From the NCBI GenBank assembly GCA_051984675.1, contig JBPYFK010000085.1:1-64000 (forward strand): 64,000 bases of DNA, given 5' to 3'. Under the pieces are notes generated by a model. The model was given only the letters and a program-made list of their open reading frames with translations. It was not told the DNA's origin and made no database searches. A program made the position numbers and the translations under genes. Below, one piece after another: positions 51,622-60,112 of the stretch; the first letter of the stretch is position 1, and each line of letters opens with the position of its first letter. The DNA comes from JBPYFK01 sp051984675. Lineage in GTDB: Bacteria > Actinomycetota > Actinomycetes > Mycobacteriales > Pseudonocardiaceae.

Positions 51622-51638
51622 AACCACGCGGCGTGGTT
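51622..51638. promoter_or_regulatory. 17-nt palindrome upstream of the membrane-protein gene
   Basis: AACCACGC-G-GCGTGGTT, perfect 8-bp arms around one base, 14 bp upstream of the GTG at 51607. It could be an operator or an RNA hairpin covering the ribosome-binding region. Confidence 0.5.
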
Positions 51639-51643
51639 GTCCA

Positions 51644-51697
51644 CCCGAGAGATGCCATGCCAGCCCGAGAGATGCCATGCCAGCCCGAGAGATGCCC
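51644..51697. repeat. 20-bp tandem repeat, about 2.7 copies
   Basis: CCCGAGAGATGCCATGCCAG repeats with period 20 at 51644, 51664 and (partly) 51684, in the 101-bp gap between the two paralogous membrane-protein genes, next to the palindrome above. Non-coding on the strand of the operon. Confidence 0.85.
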
Positions 51698-51708
51698 GGG
51701 GACGCGGC

Positions 51709-52356
51709 CTACCGTCCTCGAGACGCACCGGACCAGGCGCGGGCCGGTGAACGTCTGGTGCGCAGCTGCTCGCGGACCGCGCGGAAGAAGGTGTTCGCCT
51801 CCGCCGAGAACATGAACACCACCGCCGCGACATCGAGTCCGGCCGCGACGAGGTTGGAACCGATGTCGACGGGTCCGATCGGCATCCCGACCAGCTGCGT
51901 CACCCCGGTCGAACCGATCAGTCCCAGCATCCCCAGCACGACCAGGACGTTGAAGGTCGCCAGACCCGTGAACACGGTCAGCACGACCCGCGCCCACTGC
52001 TGGCCGCCGATCATCCGGTTCGTCAGCATGATCGTCACCAGCACGCCGAGGGCGGACGTGAGCAGCCCGAACAGCACACCGCTGTTCACCGCCGAGTCCA
52101 CGTCGACCTGGCCTAGCTGCGGGGCGACGTGACGGAGCTGAGTGATCAGCAGCCGCCGGTCGCTGAGCTGGAGCACGGTGGCCGCCGCGCCCACCAGGGA
52201 GCTGGCGATCAGCAGTATGCGCGCGATGAGCACCGGCTTCGGGGGTGCCGAACGGCGCTTGCGGATCGGCTGCCCGAAAGCGTCCCGCTCAGCCGCGGCC
52301 GGTTCGCTCGAATCGCGCTCGGATTCGGCCGGTTTGAGTTCGTTGCTCGCGTTCAC
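51709..52356 (-). CDS. Four-TM membrane protein following hemB
   Basis: 215 residues. A charged N-terminal ~40 residues ending RKRRSAPPKPV is followed by four TM segments: LIARILLIASSLVGAAATVL, LFGLLTSALGVLVTIMLTNR, VVLTVFTGLATFNVLVVLGM and LVAAGLDVAAVVFMFSAEAN. Motif GGQQWARVVLTVF is shared with the next gene downstream. GTG start, one base after hemB. No family named; it may be a small membrane partner of unknown role. Confidence 0.68.
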   Translation of the reverse strand: MNASNELKPAESERDSSEPAAAERDAFGQPIRKRRSAPPKPVLIARILLIASSLVGAAATVLQLSDRRLLITQLRHVAPQLGQVDVDSAVNSGVLFGLLTSALGVLVTIMLTNRMIGGQQWARVVLTVFTGLATFNVLVVLGMLGLIGSTGVTQLVGMPIGPVDIGSNLVAAGLDVAAVVFMFSAEANTFFRAVREQLRTRRSPARAWSGASRGR

Positions 52357-52357
52357 A

Positions 52358-53341
52358 TCAACCCCGGGTCTCCTGCAGCCAGCGGGCCGCCTCCACAGCC
52401 CAGTAGGTCAGCACGATGTCCGCACCGGCCCGCCGGATCGACGTCAGCGTCTCCAACACAGTACGCCGGCGTTCCAACCAGCCGTTCGCCACCGCCGCCT
52501 CGACCATGGAGTACTCGCCGGATACCTGGTACGCGGCGACCGGCACGTCAGCGGCGTCGGCCACCCTGCGCAGAACGTCCAAATAGGACATCGCGGGCTT
52601 GACCATGACCACGTCCGCGCCCTCGGTGAGATCCAGCTCGGCCTCGCGCAACGCTTCCCGCCCGTTGGCCGGGTCCTGCTGGTAGGTCTTGCGATCCCCT
52701 TGGAGCTGCGAGTCGACCGCGTCCCGGAACGGGCCGAAGAACGCGGACGCGTACTTCGCGGAATACGCCAGGATCGCGACGTCGGAGAACCCGGCGTCGT
52801 CCAGCGCTTCCCGGATCACCCCGACCTGGCCGTCCATCATGCCGCTGGGGCCGACCATGCCAGCGCCGGCCTCGGCCTGCGCCACGGCCATCTCGGCGTA
52901 GCGGCGCAGGGTGCGGTCATTGTCCACGCCACCGTGCTCGTCCAGGACACCGCAGTGGCCGTGGTCGGTGAACTCGTCCAGGCAGGTGTCGGCCATCACG
53001 ACGGTGTCGCCGCCCACTTCGGCGGACACGTCCCGCAACGCGACGTTGAGGATGCCGTTGGGATCAGTGGCGCCGGAACCCTCGGCGTCGTGGTGCTGCG
53101 GGACACCGAACAGCATCAGCCCGCCGACACCGGCCTTGACCGCGTCCGCCGCGGCTTTGCGCAGCGAGTCCCTGGTGTGCTGAACCACACCGGGCATGGA
53201 CCGGATCGCGACCGGCTCGGTCGCGCCCTCCTTGACGAACATCGGCAGCACCAGATGGCGCGGTTCGACGCTGGTCTCGGCAACCAGCCGGCGCGTGGCA
53301 GCATCGCGCCGCAACCGGCGCGGACGGTGCGACGGGTACAT
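52358..53341 (-). CDS. hemB: Porphobilinogen synthase (5-aminolevulinate dehydratase)
   Basis: 327-residue enzyme joining two 5-aminolevulinates to porphobilinogen. The Schiff-base lysines lie in AYSAKYASAFFGPFRDA and MVKPAMSYLDVLRRVA. The metal site reads DTCLDEFTDHGHCG: two cysteines and an aspartate, between the Cys-Cys-Cys zinc type and the Asp-rich magnesium type. VAAYQVSGEYSMVEAAVANG is standard. ATG start. 192 bp separate it from hemD, so it may have its own promoter. Confidence 0.95.
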   Translation of the reverse strand: MYPSHRPRRLRRDAATRRLVAETSVEPRHLVLPMFVKEGATEPVAIRSMPGVVQHTRDSLRKAAADAVKAGVGGLMLFGVPQHHDAEGSGATDPNGILNVALRDVSAEVGGDTVVMADTCLDEFTDHGHCGVLDEHGGVDNDRTLRRYAEMAVAQAEAGAGMVGPSGMMDGQVGVIREALDDAGFSDVAILAYSAKYASAFFGPFRDAVDSQLQGDRKTYQQDPANGREALREAELDLTEGADVVMVKPAMSYLDVLRRVADAADVPVAAYQVSGEYSMVEAAVANGWLERRRTVLETLTSIRRAGADIVLTYWAVEAARWLQETRG

Positions 53342-53533
53342 CAGCGGCTCCTCACGACTTGAAGCCCGTCTCGCAACTGCCTCACCAGGCTAGGAGACGT
53401 GCCGTAGCCGGCGTGACGGGGTCACCGCCTGGACTCCATCACGCCGACTCCACGTTCTCTCGCAAGCGGCAAGAGCCGCTTGTACACGCAACCAGCCCGA
53501 CCACCCGCACCGCTACGCCGGTCGACGACAGCC

Positions 53534-55066
53534 TCAAGAACGCCGAGTGCGCTTGGCTTTCTTGGGTGGCGGCAGGGCGCCCTCCGCCCGGAGTCGGGCC
53601 GCGTGCTCGGCAAGGGCATCCACCAGCAGGGACACCTGCGGCAACTCAGGCTGGACGTCCACCCGCAGGCCGAACTCCTTGGCCGTCTCGGCGGTCTTCG
53701 GACCGATGCAGGCCACCAGCGTCCGGGCGTGCGGCTTGCCCGCGATACCCACCAGGTTCCGCACGGTCGACGACGAGGTGAAGCACACCGCGTCGAACCC
53801 ACCGGTCTTGATCATCTCGCGGGTCTCGGCCGGCGGCGGCGCCGCGCGCACCGTGCGGTACGCGGTGACGTCGTCGACCTCCCAGCCACGCTCGGTCAGG
53901 CCCGCCGAGAGCGTCTCGGTGGCGATGTCGGCGCGCGGCAGCAGCACCCGGTTCACCGGGTCGAGGATGTCGTCGTGCGGCGGGAACTCGTTCAGCAGCC
54001 CCTCGCTGGACTGATCCCCGGACGGCACCATCTCGGGCGTGATGCCGAACGAGCGCACCTTTTCCGCCGTGGCATCCCCGACACACGCGATCTTCACGCC
54101 GGAGAACGCACGCGCGTCCAACCCGAACTCGCGGAACTTCTCCCACACCGCGCGGACCGCGTTGGTCGACGTGAACACCACCCACTGGTAGCGCCCATCG
54201 ACCAGGCCCTTGACAGCACGCTCCATCTGCGCGGGAGTGCGCGGCGGCTCGACGGAGATGGTCGGCACCTCGTGCGACACGGCGCCATGCGACCACAGGC
54301 GCTCGGTCATCACGCCGGCCTGCTCCTTGGTGCGCGGTACGAGCACCTTCCAGCCGTACAGCGCCCGGGACTCCCACCACGACAGCGTGCTGCGGTTGCC
54401 GGCGGCGGCACCGATGGTCACCACCAGCGGCCCCTTGAGCTCGCCCGCATCCGAGGCCAGCGATGACAGCGTCGTGTCCACCGTGCGCTGCGCGACCGTG
54501 GTGCCTTCCGCGGTCACCGCGACCGGCGTCTGCGGGGACACGCCGTGCTCCGACAGCGCCGAAGCGGCCTCGGCCAGGTGGCTACCGGAGGCGTGCAACA
54601 CCAGCGGGCCGGGCACGGACGCCAGCGCCGCCCAGTTCACCTCGCCACGCACATCGGATTCGGTGTGCACCGCGCCCAGCGCCACGCCCGAGTACGTCGG
54701 CACGGCTGTGCCGGCCGGGACACCGGGAACCACGTCGAACGCGGCGCCGATCTTCGCCACCTCACGCACCTCGCGGACCACCGCGTCCGCGGTCAGCGGA
54801 TCACTGGCGACCAGCCGCACCACGGGGCGGCCGGTCGTCGCCTCGTTCGCGAGATCCCTGGCGACGTCCGCCGGATCTCCCACAGCCGGCCGCACCTCGG
54901 CGCCGTCGGCCGCCAGCGCGACGACGTCGGCGGGAACGTCCGGGTCAGTCACCACCAGCGAAGCATGCGTGAGCAGGTGCCGGGCCCGGACGGTGAGCAG
55001 TCCAGGATCTCCGGGACCGGAGCCCACGAATGCGATCCGTCCGGGGGTCTTACGTGCTCGGGTCAT
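53534..55066 (-). CDS. hemD: Fused uroporphyrinogen-III methyltransferase-like / uroporphyrinogen-III synthase
   Basis: 510 residues when started at ATG 55066, behind GGGGAG. The N-terminal half is a tetrapyrrole-methylase (CobA/SUMT) domain: RIAFVGSGPGDPGLLTVRAR and DVVPGVPAGTAVPTYSGVAL. The C-terminal half is HemD: WKVLVPRTKEQAGVMTERL, WVVFTSTNAVRAVWEKF, VCFTSSSTVRNLVGIAGK and VACIGPKTAETAKEFG. The gene may thus close the ring to uroporphyrinogen III and feed sirohaem or corrin. Whether the methylase half is active cannot be read off. A basic tail (PPPKKAKRTRRS) ends the protein. Same fusion as Rv0511. Confidence 0.92.
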   Translation of the reverse strand: MTRARKTPGRIAFVGSGPGDPGLLTVRARHLLTHASLVVTDPDVPADVVALAADGAEVRPAVGDPADVARDLANEATTGRPVVRLVASDPLTADAVVREVREVAKIGAAFDVVPGVPAGTAVPTYSGVALGAVHTESDVRGEVNWAALASVPGPLVLHASGSHLAEAASALSEHGVSPQTPVAVTAEGTTVAQRTVDTTLSSLASDAGELKGPLVVTIGAAAGNRSTLSWWESRALYGWKVLVPRTKEQAGVMTERLWSHGAVSHEVPTISVEPPRTPAQMERAVKGLVDGRYQWVVFTSTNAVRAVWEKFREFGLDARAFSGVKIACVGDATAEKVRSFGITPEMVPSGDQSSEGLLNEFPPHDDILDPVNRVLLPRADIATETLSAGLTERGWEVDDVTAYRTVRAAPPPAETREMIKTGGFDAVCFTSSSTVRNLVGIAGKPHARTLVACIGPKTAETAKEFGLRVDVQPELPQVSLLVDALAEHAARLRAEGALPPPKKAKRTRRS

Positions 55067-55084
55067 CAGGGCACTCCCCATCAA

Positions 55085-56020
55085 CTACTGCCCGGGGCCG
55101 CCGAGCAGGGCGGCCCTGGCATCGAGCAGTTGGGCCGCGAGCTCACGGCCCAACTGCTCGGCTGCGGTCGTCTCACCGGTGATGGAGGCACGCAGCAACT
55201 CGTCATCGTCAGTCGCCACGACCCCGCGTACGGACAGCCGCTGCGCCACGCGACCGTCCCCGTCGAGGTCCTCCACCACCTCGGCCAGCGCGCCGACCGG
55301 CGCGCTGCAGCCGGCTTCGAGCGCGGCCAGCATGGCGCGCTCGGCGGCCACCGCGGCGCGGCTGGCCGGATCGTCCAAAGTGGACTGGAGTAGGTGCTCG
55401 GTGTCCACGTCATCGACGCGGCACTCCACTGCCAGCGCGCCCTGGGCGGGCGCGGGCAGCATCTGCAGCGGATCGAGCGCTTCTGTGACATCCCCCAACC
55501 GGCCCACCCGGGCCAGCCCAGCGTAGGCGAGCACGACGGCGTCCAACTCGCCCTCGGCCACCTTACGCATCCGGGTGTCCACGTTGCCGCGGATCGGCCG
55601 TACTTCCAGACCGAGGCCCAACGCCCTCAGCTGGCTGGCGCGCCGCGGCGAACCGGTACCCACGACGGAGCCCGGAGGCAGTTCGCCGAGCGTCAAACCG
55701 TCCCGCGCCACCAGCGCGTCCCTCGAGTCCTCGCGGACCGGGACGGCAGCCAGCGACAGCCGCGGGTCCGGCGCTGTCGGCAAGTCTTTGTAGGAGTGCA
55801 CCGCGACATCGACCTCGCCCGCCGCGAGTGCCTCGCGCAAAGCGGAGGTGAACACGCCCACGCCGATCTCCGCGATCGGGGCCGTCGACCGGTCGCCTGG
55901 TGTGGACACCCTGACCAGCTCAACCGGGTGACCGGCGCGCTCCAACGCCTCGGCCACCGTGGAACTCTGCGCCATCGCCAAGGCGCTTCCCCGGGTGCCG
56001 AGGCGGAGGGTTTTCCTCAA
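55085..56020 (-). CDS. hemC: Hydroxymethylbilane synthase
   Basis: 311-residue porphobilinogen deaminase. RLGTRGSALAMAQSSTVAEA at the N-terminus, DVAVHSYKDLPTAPDPRL with the catalytic Asp region, and the dipyrromethane cofactor cysteine in LEAGCSAPVGALAE. Starts with TTG overlapping the hemA stop (TTGA), clear translational coupling. Confidence 0.95.
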   Translation of the reverse strand: MRKTLRLGTRGSALAMAQSSTVAEALERAGHPVELVRVSTPGDRSTAPIAEIGVGVFTSALREALAAGEVDVAVHSYKDLPTAPDPRLSLAAVPVREDSRDALVARDGLTLGELPPGSVVGTGSPRRASQLRALGLGLEVRPIRGNVDTRMRKVAEGELDAVVLAYAGLARVGRLGDVTEALDPLQMLPAPAQGALAVECRVDDVDTEHLLQSTLDDPASRAAVAAERAMLAALEAGCSAPVGALAEVVEDLDGDGRVAQRLSVRGVVATDDDELLRASITGETTAAEQLGRELAAQLLDARAALLGGPGQ

Positions 56021-57459
56021 CGCTCCTCACCATCCTGTGTTCTCTGATCGCATCCCACCGCAGCGCCCTGCGCCCCCTTGGGCTGCGACACCCCAGCGCC
56101 AGGTACCCGGGTCACGGGCACCCCGGCGCCGCTGTCCCCCAGGTCATCCGTGCCCTGCGGGGTAAAGATCACCGCAGCGGTCTGCGCGTCAAGTTCGAAA
56201 AGCTCACGGAGTGCGTCGGCGTACTCGGTGCCGCCGGGCACCGACGCCAACTGCTTGACCCGGACGGTAGGTGTGTGGAGCAACTTGTCCACGACCCGGC
56301 GCACCGTGCGCGCAAGCTCGTCCCGCACCCCGTCTTCCAGATCGGGCAACCGGGAGTCGAGCCGCAGCAGCTCGCTGTTCACCACCTCGGCGGCGCGCTG
56401 ACGCAACGCCGTCACCGTCGGCGTCACCTCCGCCGAGCGCTGCGCGGCCAGGTAGCCGCGCACCTCTTCGGCCACGATCCCCCGCGCCCGCTCGACGTCG
56501 CCTCCGCCCCGCTGTCCGCTCAGGCGCCGCTGCAGGCTCTCCAGGTCGACGACCGTAACGTCCGGCAACTCCGCGACTTCCGGCGCGGTGTCGCGCGGCA
56601 AGCCGAGGTCGCAGAACAGCAGGGGTCGATCGCCACCGCGCGACCCCGACGCCTGGGACACGGTCTCCGCCGAGACAACCGCGCCGACCGCCCCGGTGCA
56701 CGTGACCACCACGTCCGCCTCGATCAGGCACGGCACGAGATCCGACAGCGCCGCCGTACGCGCTGCCACACCTTCGTCCCGTAGCGACTCAACCAGGCGC
56801 TCGCCGTTGGCCGCGGTCCGGTTGGCGACCACGATCTCGGCGACGCCCGAGCGCTTGAGCTGGGCCGCAGCCAGGGCTCCCATCGAGCCGGCGCCGATGA
56901 GCAACGCGCTCCGGCCAGCCAACCCACCGAGCACGCCCTCGGCGTCGGCCAACACCTCGGACACCACCGAAGCACCGGCCGCGTCGATGTCGGTCTCGGC
57001 GTGCACCCGCTTCCCGACCCGCAGGCCCTGCTGGGCCAACTCGTGCAACGCCTTGCCGATCGTGCCGGCGTCGTCGGCCGCCGCGTAGGACTGCCGCAAC
57101 TGGCCCAGGATCTGGGCTTCCCCGACCACCATCGAGTCCAGCCCGGCCGCCACCGAGAACAGGTGCTCGACGGCCGCGCCCGCGTAGTAGACGTACAGGT
57201 AGTCGGCCAGCTCGGAGACCTCGCAGCTGGCGTGCCGCGCCAGCACCGACGTCACGTCGTCCAGGCCGCCGTGGAAGGTCTCCGCGATCGCGTAGACCTC
57301 GACCCGGTTACACGTGGCCAGCACGAACATCTCGGAGAGGTGCTCGCTGCGCAGCAACTCGTCCAGCAGCTTGGCCAGGTCGTCCGACCCCACCGCGGCA
57401 CGTTCCAGCACACGCACCGGGGCGCTGTTGTGCGACAGCCCGATGGCCAGCAGGTTCAC
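56017..57459 (-). CDS. hemA: Glutamyl-tRNA reductase
   Basis: 480 residues, first enzyme of the C5 route to 5-aminolevulinate. Catalytic Cys in FVLATCNRVEVYA (about residue 50), AIGLSHNSAPVRVLERAAV at the N-terminus, and the NADPH site ALLIGAGSMGALAAAQLKRS. The C-terminal dimerisation helix is long, with an added Gly/Pro tail after AAVIFTPQGTDDLGD. GTG start overlapping the rex stop by 4 bp, so haem entry is tied to Rex synthesis. Confidence 0.96.
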   Translation of the reverse strand: MNLLAIGLSHNSAPVRVLERAAVGSDDLAKLLDELLRSEHLSEMFVLATCNRVEVYAIAETFHGGLDDVTSVLARHASCEVSELADYLYVYYAGAAVEHLFSVAAGLDSMVVGEAQILGQLRQSYAAADDAGTIGKALHELAQQGLRVGKRVHAETDIDAAGASVVSEVLADAEGVLGGLAGRSALLIGAGSMGALAAAQLKRSGVAEIVVANRTAANGERLVESLRDEGVAARTAALSDLVPCLIEADVVVTCTGAVGAVVSAETVSQASGSRGGDRPLLFCDLGLPRDTAPEVAELPDVTVVDLESLQRRLSGQRGGGDVERARGIVAEEVRGYLAAQRSAEVTPTVTALRQRAAEVVNSELLRLDSRLPDLEDGVRDELARTVRRVVDKLLHTPTVRVKQLASVPGGTEYADALRELFELDAQTAAVIFTPQGTDDLGDSGAGVPVTRVPGAGVSQPKGAQGAAVGCDQRTQDGEER

Positions 57460-58355
57460 GGCCGAACCACCATCCCGTTCACTGAGTCGATTCCGGCACC
57501 CATCCGGCGGTCGACGTCCGGGACCGCACCGTCAGTCGCCTCTCCGCCCGTCGCCGAAGCACCGGTCGCGGCGACGTCCGCCGGCAGCCCGGACACTTCC
57601 TGGTTCCGGCGAGCGACGTGAAACGACAGGATCTGCATCTCCACAGCCAAGTCGACCTTGCGCACCTCGACCTCCTCGGGAACCTGGAGGACGACAGGCG
57701 CAAAGTTCAGGATGCACGCAACGCCCGCCTGGACCAAACGATCACAGACCTCCTGCGCGCCCTTGGCCGGGGTCGCGATCACGCCGATCGTGATGCCCCG
57801 GTCCCCGCACACCTCGACGATGTCGTCGACGTGGCTGACCGGGATGCCTCCGACCGGGACACCGATCAGATCAGGGTCGAGATCGAACAGCGCGGCCACC
57901 GGGAAACCACGGCTCGGGAAGCCTCCGTAATTGGCCAGGGCGTGACCAAGATTACCGATCCCGACGACCGCGACGCTGTGCTTGCGGGTCAGTCCGAGGG
58001 TCCGTTCGATCTGCCCGATCAGGACCGCGACCTCGTATCCCACCCCGCGCGTGCCGTAGGAGCCGATGTAGGAGAGATCCTTGCGCAGCTTCGCCGAGTT
58101 CACGCCGGCAGCGCCGGCCAGTTCCTCGCTGGAGACCGTGGTCACGTCCTGGTCAGCCAGACCGGAGAGCACGCGCAGGTAGACGGCCAACCGAGCGACG
58201 GCGGCTTCCGGGATCGCCCGGGCGCGCTCCCGCGCCGCGGGCACCGCGATCGGCGCCGGCTCCGGTCCAGACGTCGCTGGGGCGCCATCCACCGCGTGCG
58301 CGTTAGCGTCGTCCCGTGTACCCCGGTTGTGGGCACCCTCGTTGTGGGCCGTCAC
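57456..58355 (-). CDS. rex: Redox-sensing transcriptional repressor Rex
   Basis: 299 residues. The wHTH domain (SSEELAGAAGVNSAKLRKDL, then SYIGSYGTRGVGY) is followed by a Rossmann domain with VAVVGIGNLGHALANYGGF for NAD(H) and the C-terminal swapped helix region AVEMQILSFHVARRNQEV. An N-terminal extension of ~45 residues and a ~35-residue C-terminal tail are longer than in Bacillus. Rex binds operators under low NADH/NAD+ and is released by NADH. The rex-hemA arrangement is standard in actinobacteria. Confidence 0.95.
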   Translation of the reverse strand: MTAHNEGAHNRGTRDDANAHAVDGAPATSGPEPAPIAVPAARERARAIPEAAVARLAVYLRVLSGLADQDVTTVSSEELAGAAGVNSAKLRKDLSYIGSYGTRGVGYEVAVLIGQIERTLGLTRKHSVAVVGIGNLGHALANYGGFPSRGFPVAALFDLDPDLIGVPVGGIPVSHVDDIVEVCGDRGITIGVIATPAKGAQEVCDRLVQAGVACILNFAPVVLQVPEEVEVRKVDLAVEMQILSFHVARRNQEVSGLPADVAATGASATGGEATDGAVPDVDRRMGAGIDSVNGMVVRP

Positions 58356-58683
58356 GCTGGCTCTCCCTTGCCCTGCCTGTTGCTACGCCTGTCCCAAACC
58401 CGCACTCGGACGCTCACCAGATCAGACGCACCCTCTGAAGCAATCAAACCGCTGGCGGACCGCTCCGACCGGCGCCACTAACGTGCGCTCGGCCAGCGCG
58501 ACCACATCCACCGTAACCACTTGTGAACACATGCACAAAGTCGCCCAGGGCCGAGGTAAGCAGACGCACACCGTTCGCACCGACATCATTCCTGATACGG
58601 ACCCGACGTACCAAAAAACGCCAGTCTAGCCGGGTCGCGGGCACTGCTACGCCGGACGACGGGAGGCACTCATCCGGCGGTGG
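58356..58683. other. 328-bp region upstream of rex
   Basis: No gene is seen. It should hold the rex-hemACD promoter and contains one Rex operator listed separately. No clear -10/-35 pair was found by eye. Confidence 0.55.
58521..58538. promoter_or_regulatory. Candidate Rex operator upstream of rex-hemA
   Basis: TTGTGAACACATGCACAA matches TTGTGAA-N4-TTCACAA at 13 of 14 fixed positions, 166 bp upstream of the rex start. Autoregulation of rex-hem operons by Rex is known in Streptomyces; here it is predicted from the match. Confidence 0.75.
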
Positions 58684-58926
58684 TTACCGCCCGAGCGCAG
58701 CCCGGAAGCGGGCCTCCTCCACCTTCCAGTACCCGTGCTCGACCCCGTTGATCAGAATCACCGGAACCCGGTCGCCGTACTCGGCACGCGCCTCCGGGTC
58801 CGCGTCCACGTCCTCGGTCGACCACGGAACACCCAGATCAGCGCAAATGCGCCGAACATCCTCGACCGCCTGCTCGCAGGCGTGGCAATCGGCACGCACC
58901 ATCAACGTGACCTCGGGATCGGACAT
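58684..58926 (-). CDS. Glutaredoxin-like thiol-disulfide protein
   Basis: 80 residues when started at ATG 58926 (MSDPEVTLMVRADCHACEQA); a GTG four codons earlier is possible. Thioredoxin fold: TLMVRADCHACEQAVEDV has the redox CHAC at about residues 14-17, and DRVPVILINGVEHGYWKV includes the cis-Pro turn VPV. Matches the glutaredoxin 2-like family (DUF836), as in Rv0508 of M. tuberculosis at the same place upstream of rex/hemA. Partner unknown. Confidence 0.82.
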   Translation of the reverse strand: MSDPEVTLMVRADCHACEQAVEDVRRICADLGVPWSTEDVDADPEARAEYGDRVPVILINGVEHGYWKVEEARFRAALGR

Positions 58927-59359
58927 CCGTAACGACACCCCCTCGACGAGTTCGGGCCGCGCCCCTCGTTCCGGGCACCCAAGCATTCTGAGCAACCGCG
59001 TTTTCGGAGGCGACGGCCACCCCAGCTCACCAAGCCGCAGTGACGCGAATCACCACACCGAACGCACCGCCATTACCCGGCGATAACCCGAACCCGCGAG
59101 CCGACAACTCGAACGAACCAGACGGGAAACCGGACCGCGCGCACTACCTACCGAGCAGTAGCAAGACGTATGCTGCGCCCCAACCAGGCGCGACCGCGCC
59201 CGACGAGACCGGGTACCACCCCGTGCCGACCGAGGGATCAGCAACGATGCTCCGAGCCACGGTTCGACAACCGACCAGCCCGCGATGCCTCGGCGGCTGC
59301 CCCACTCGCGAACGGGCAGCGACAGCTTCGGCTGCTGTGACAGGGAGGTTCACTGGGCA
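58927..59359. other. 433-bp intergenic region between glutaredoxin-like and sigma factor genes
   Basis: Divergent region that must carry the promoters of the glutaredoxin-like gene (minus) and the sigma factor (plus). I see no clear operator, hairpin, repeat or further gene in it. An in-frame extension of the sigma factor upstream to 59285 exists but has no good start. Confidence 0.4.
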
Positions 59360-60112
59360 ATGAGCCACCCCCGCACCGCACCCGCGCCGGCTCCCGGGCC
59401 TCGGCTCGCCGCGGCCACGACCGTGCGTGAGCCCGTCAGCCCCCTCGTCGACGGGGGACAGGCCACCGTCGCTCCCCTCCCAGGCGCTCCCGCCGCGGGT
59501 CAAGCGCCGGACCACGCCGGTCCGGGTGCTGCCGGGCCGGCAGCCGCGGCCATCCCGCCCAACTGGACCCACGTCCAAGCGGCCCAGAACGGCGACCTCG
59601 ACGCGTTCGGCATCCTCTACGGCGAGTACGCGCACGTGGTCTACCGCTACGTGCTCTGCCGAGTCAGCGATCACTGCCTGGCCGAGGACATCACCAGCGA
59701 AACGTTCCTCCGCGCTCTGCGGCGCATCGCTTCGGTCAGCTATCAGGGGCGCGACCTGGCGGCTTGGTTCGTGACCATCGCCCGGAACCTGATCCTGGAT
59801 CACGCCAAGTCCAGCCGGAACCGGCTGGAGGTGCTCATCTCCGACCTCGCCGACAGCGCGAGTGCGCAGGCCAAGTCCCACCAGACCGGCCCCGAGCAGC
59901 ACGTTCTCGTCGAGACCACGCACACCGAGCTGCTCCGCTGCATCCAGCAACTCAACCCGGAACAACGCCAATGCATCGAACTCCGGTTCGTGCAGGGGCT
60001 GTCGGTCAACGAGACGGCCGCCCGCATGGGTCGCAACGAAGGGGCGGTCAAAGCGCTCCAGCACCGGGCGGTCCGTCGACTCGCGCAGCTGCTACCGGAG
60101 GACATCCGCTGA
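59360..60112 (+). CDS. ECF-family RNA polymerase sigma factor, BldN-like
   Basis: 250 residues. The first ~65 residues are an Ala/Pro-rich extension, then sigma region 2 (QNGDLDAFGILYGEYAHVVY, then CLAEDITSETFLRALRRIAS) and region 4 (LNPEQRQCIELRFVQGLSVN, ETAARMGRNEGAVKALQHRA). It is closest in memory to Streptomyces BldN, which sits near rex/hemA, is made as a precursor with an N-terminal extension, and drives chaplin and rodlin genes. No RsbN-like anti-sigma gene follows. ATG 59360 is taken, though GGGAGG is 12 nt away. Confidence 0.82.
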   Translation: MSHPRTAPAPAPGPRLAAATTVREPVSPLVDGGQATVAPLPGAPAAGQAPDHAGPGAAGPAAAAIPPNWTHVQAAQNGDLDAFGILYGEYAHVVYRYVLCRVSDHCLAEDITSETFLRALRRIASVSYQGRDLAAWFVTIARNLILDHAKSSRNRLEVLISDLADSASAQAKSHQTGPEQHVLVETTHTELLRCIQQLNPEQRQCIELRFVQGLSVNETAARMGRNEGAVKALQHRAVRRLAQLLPEDIR

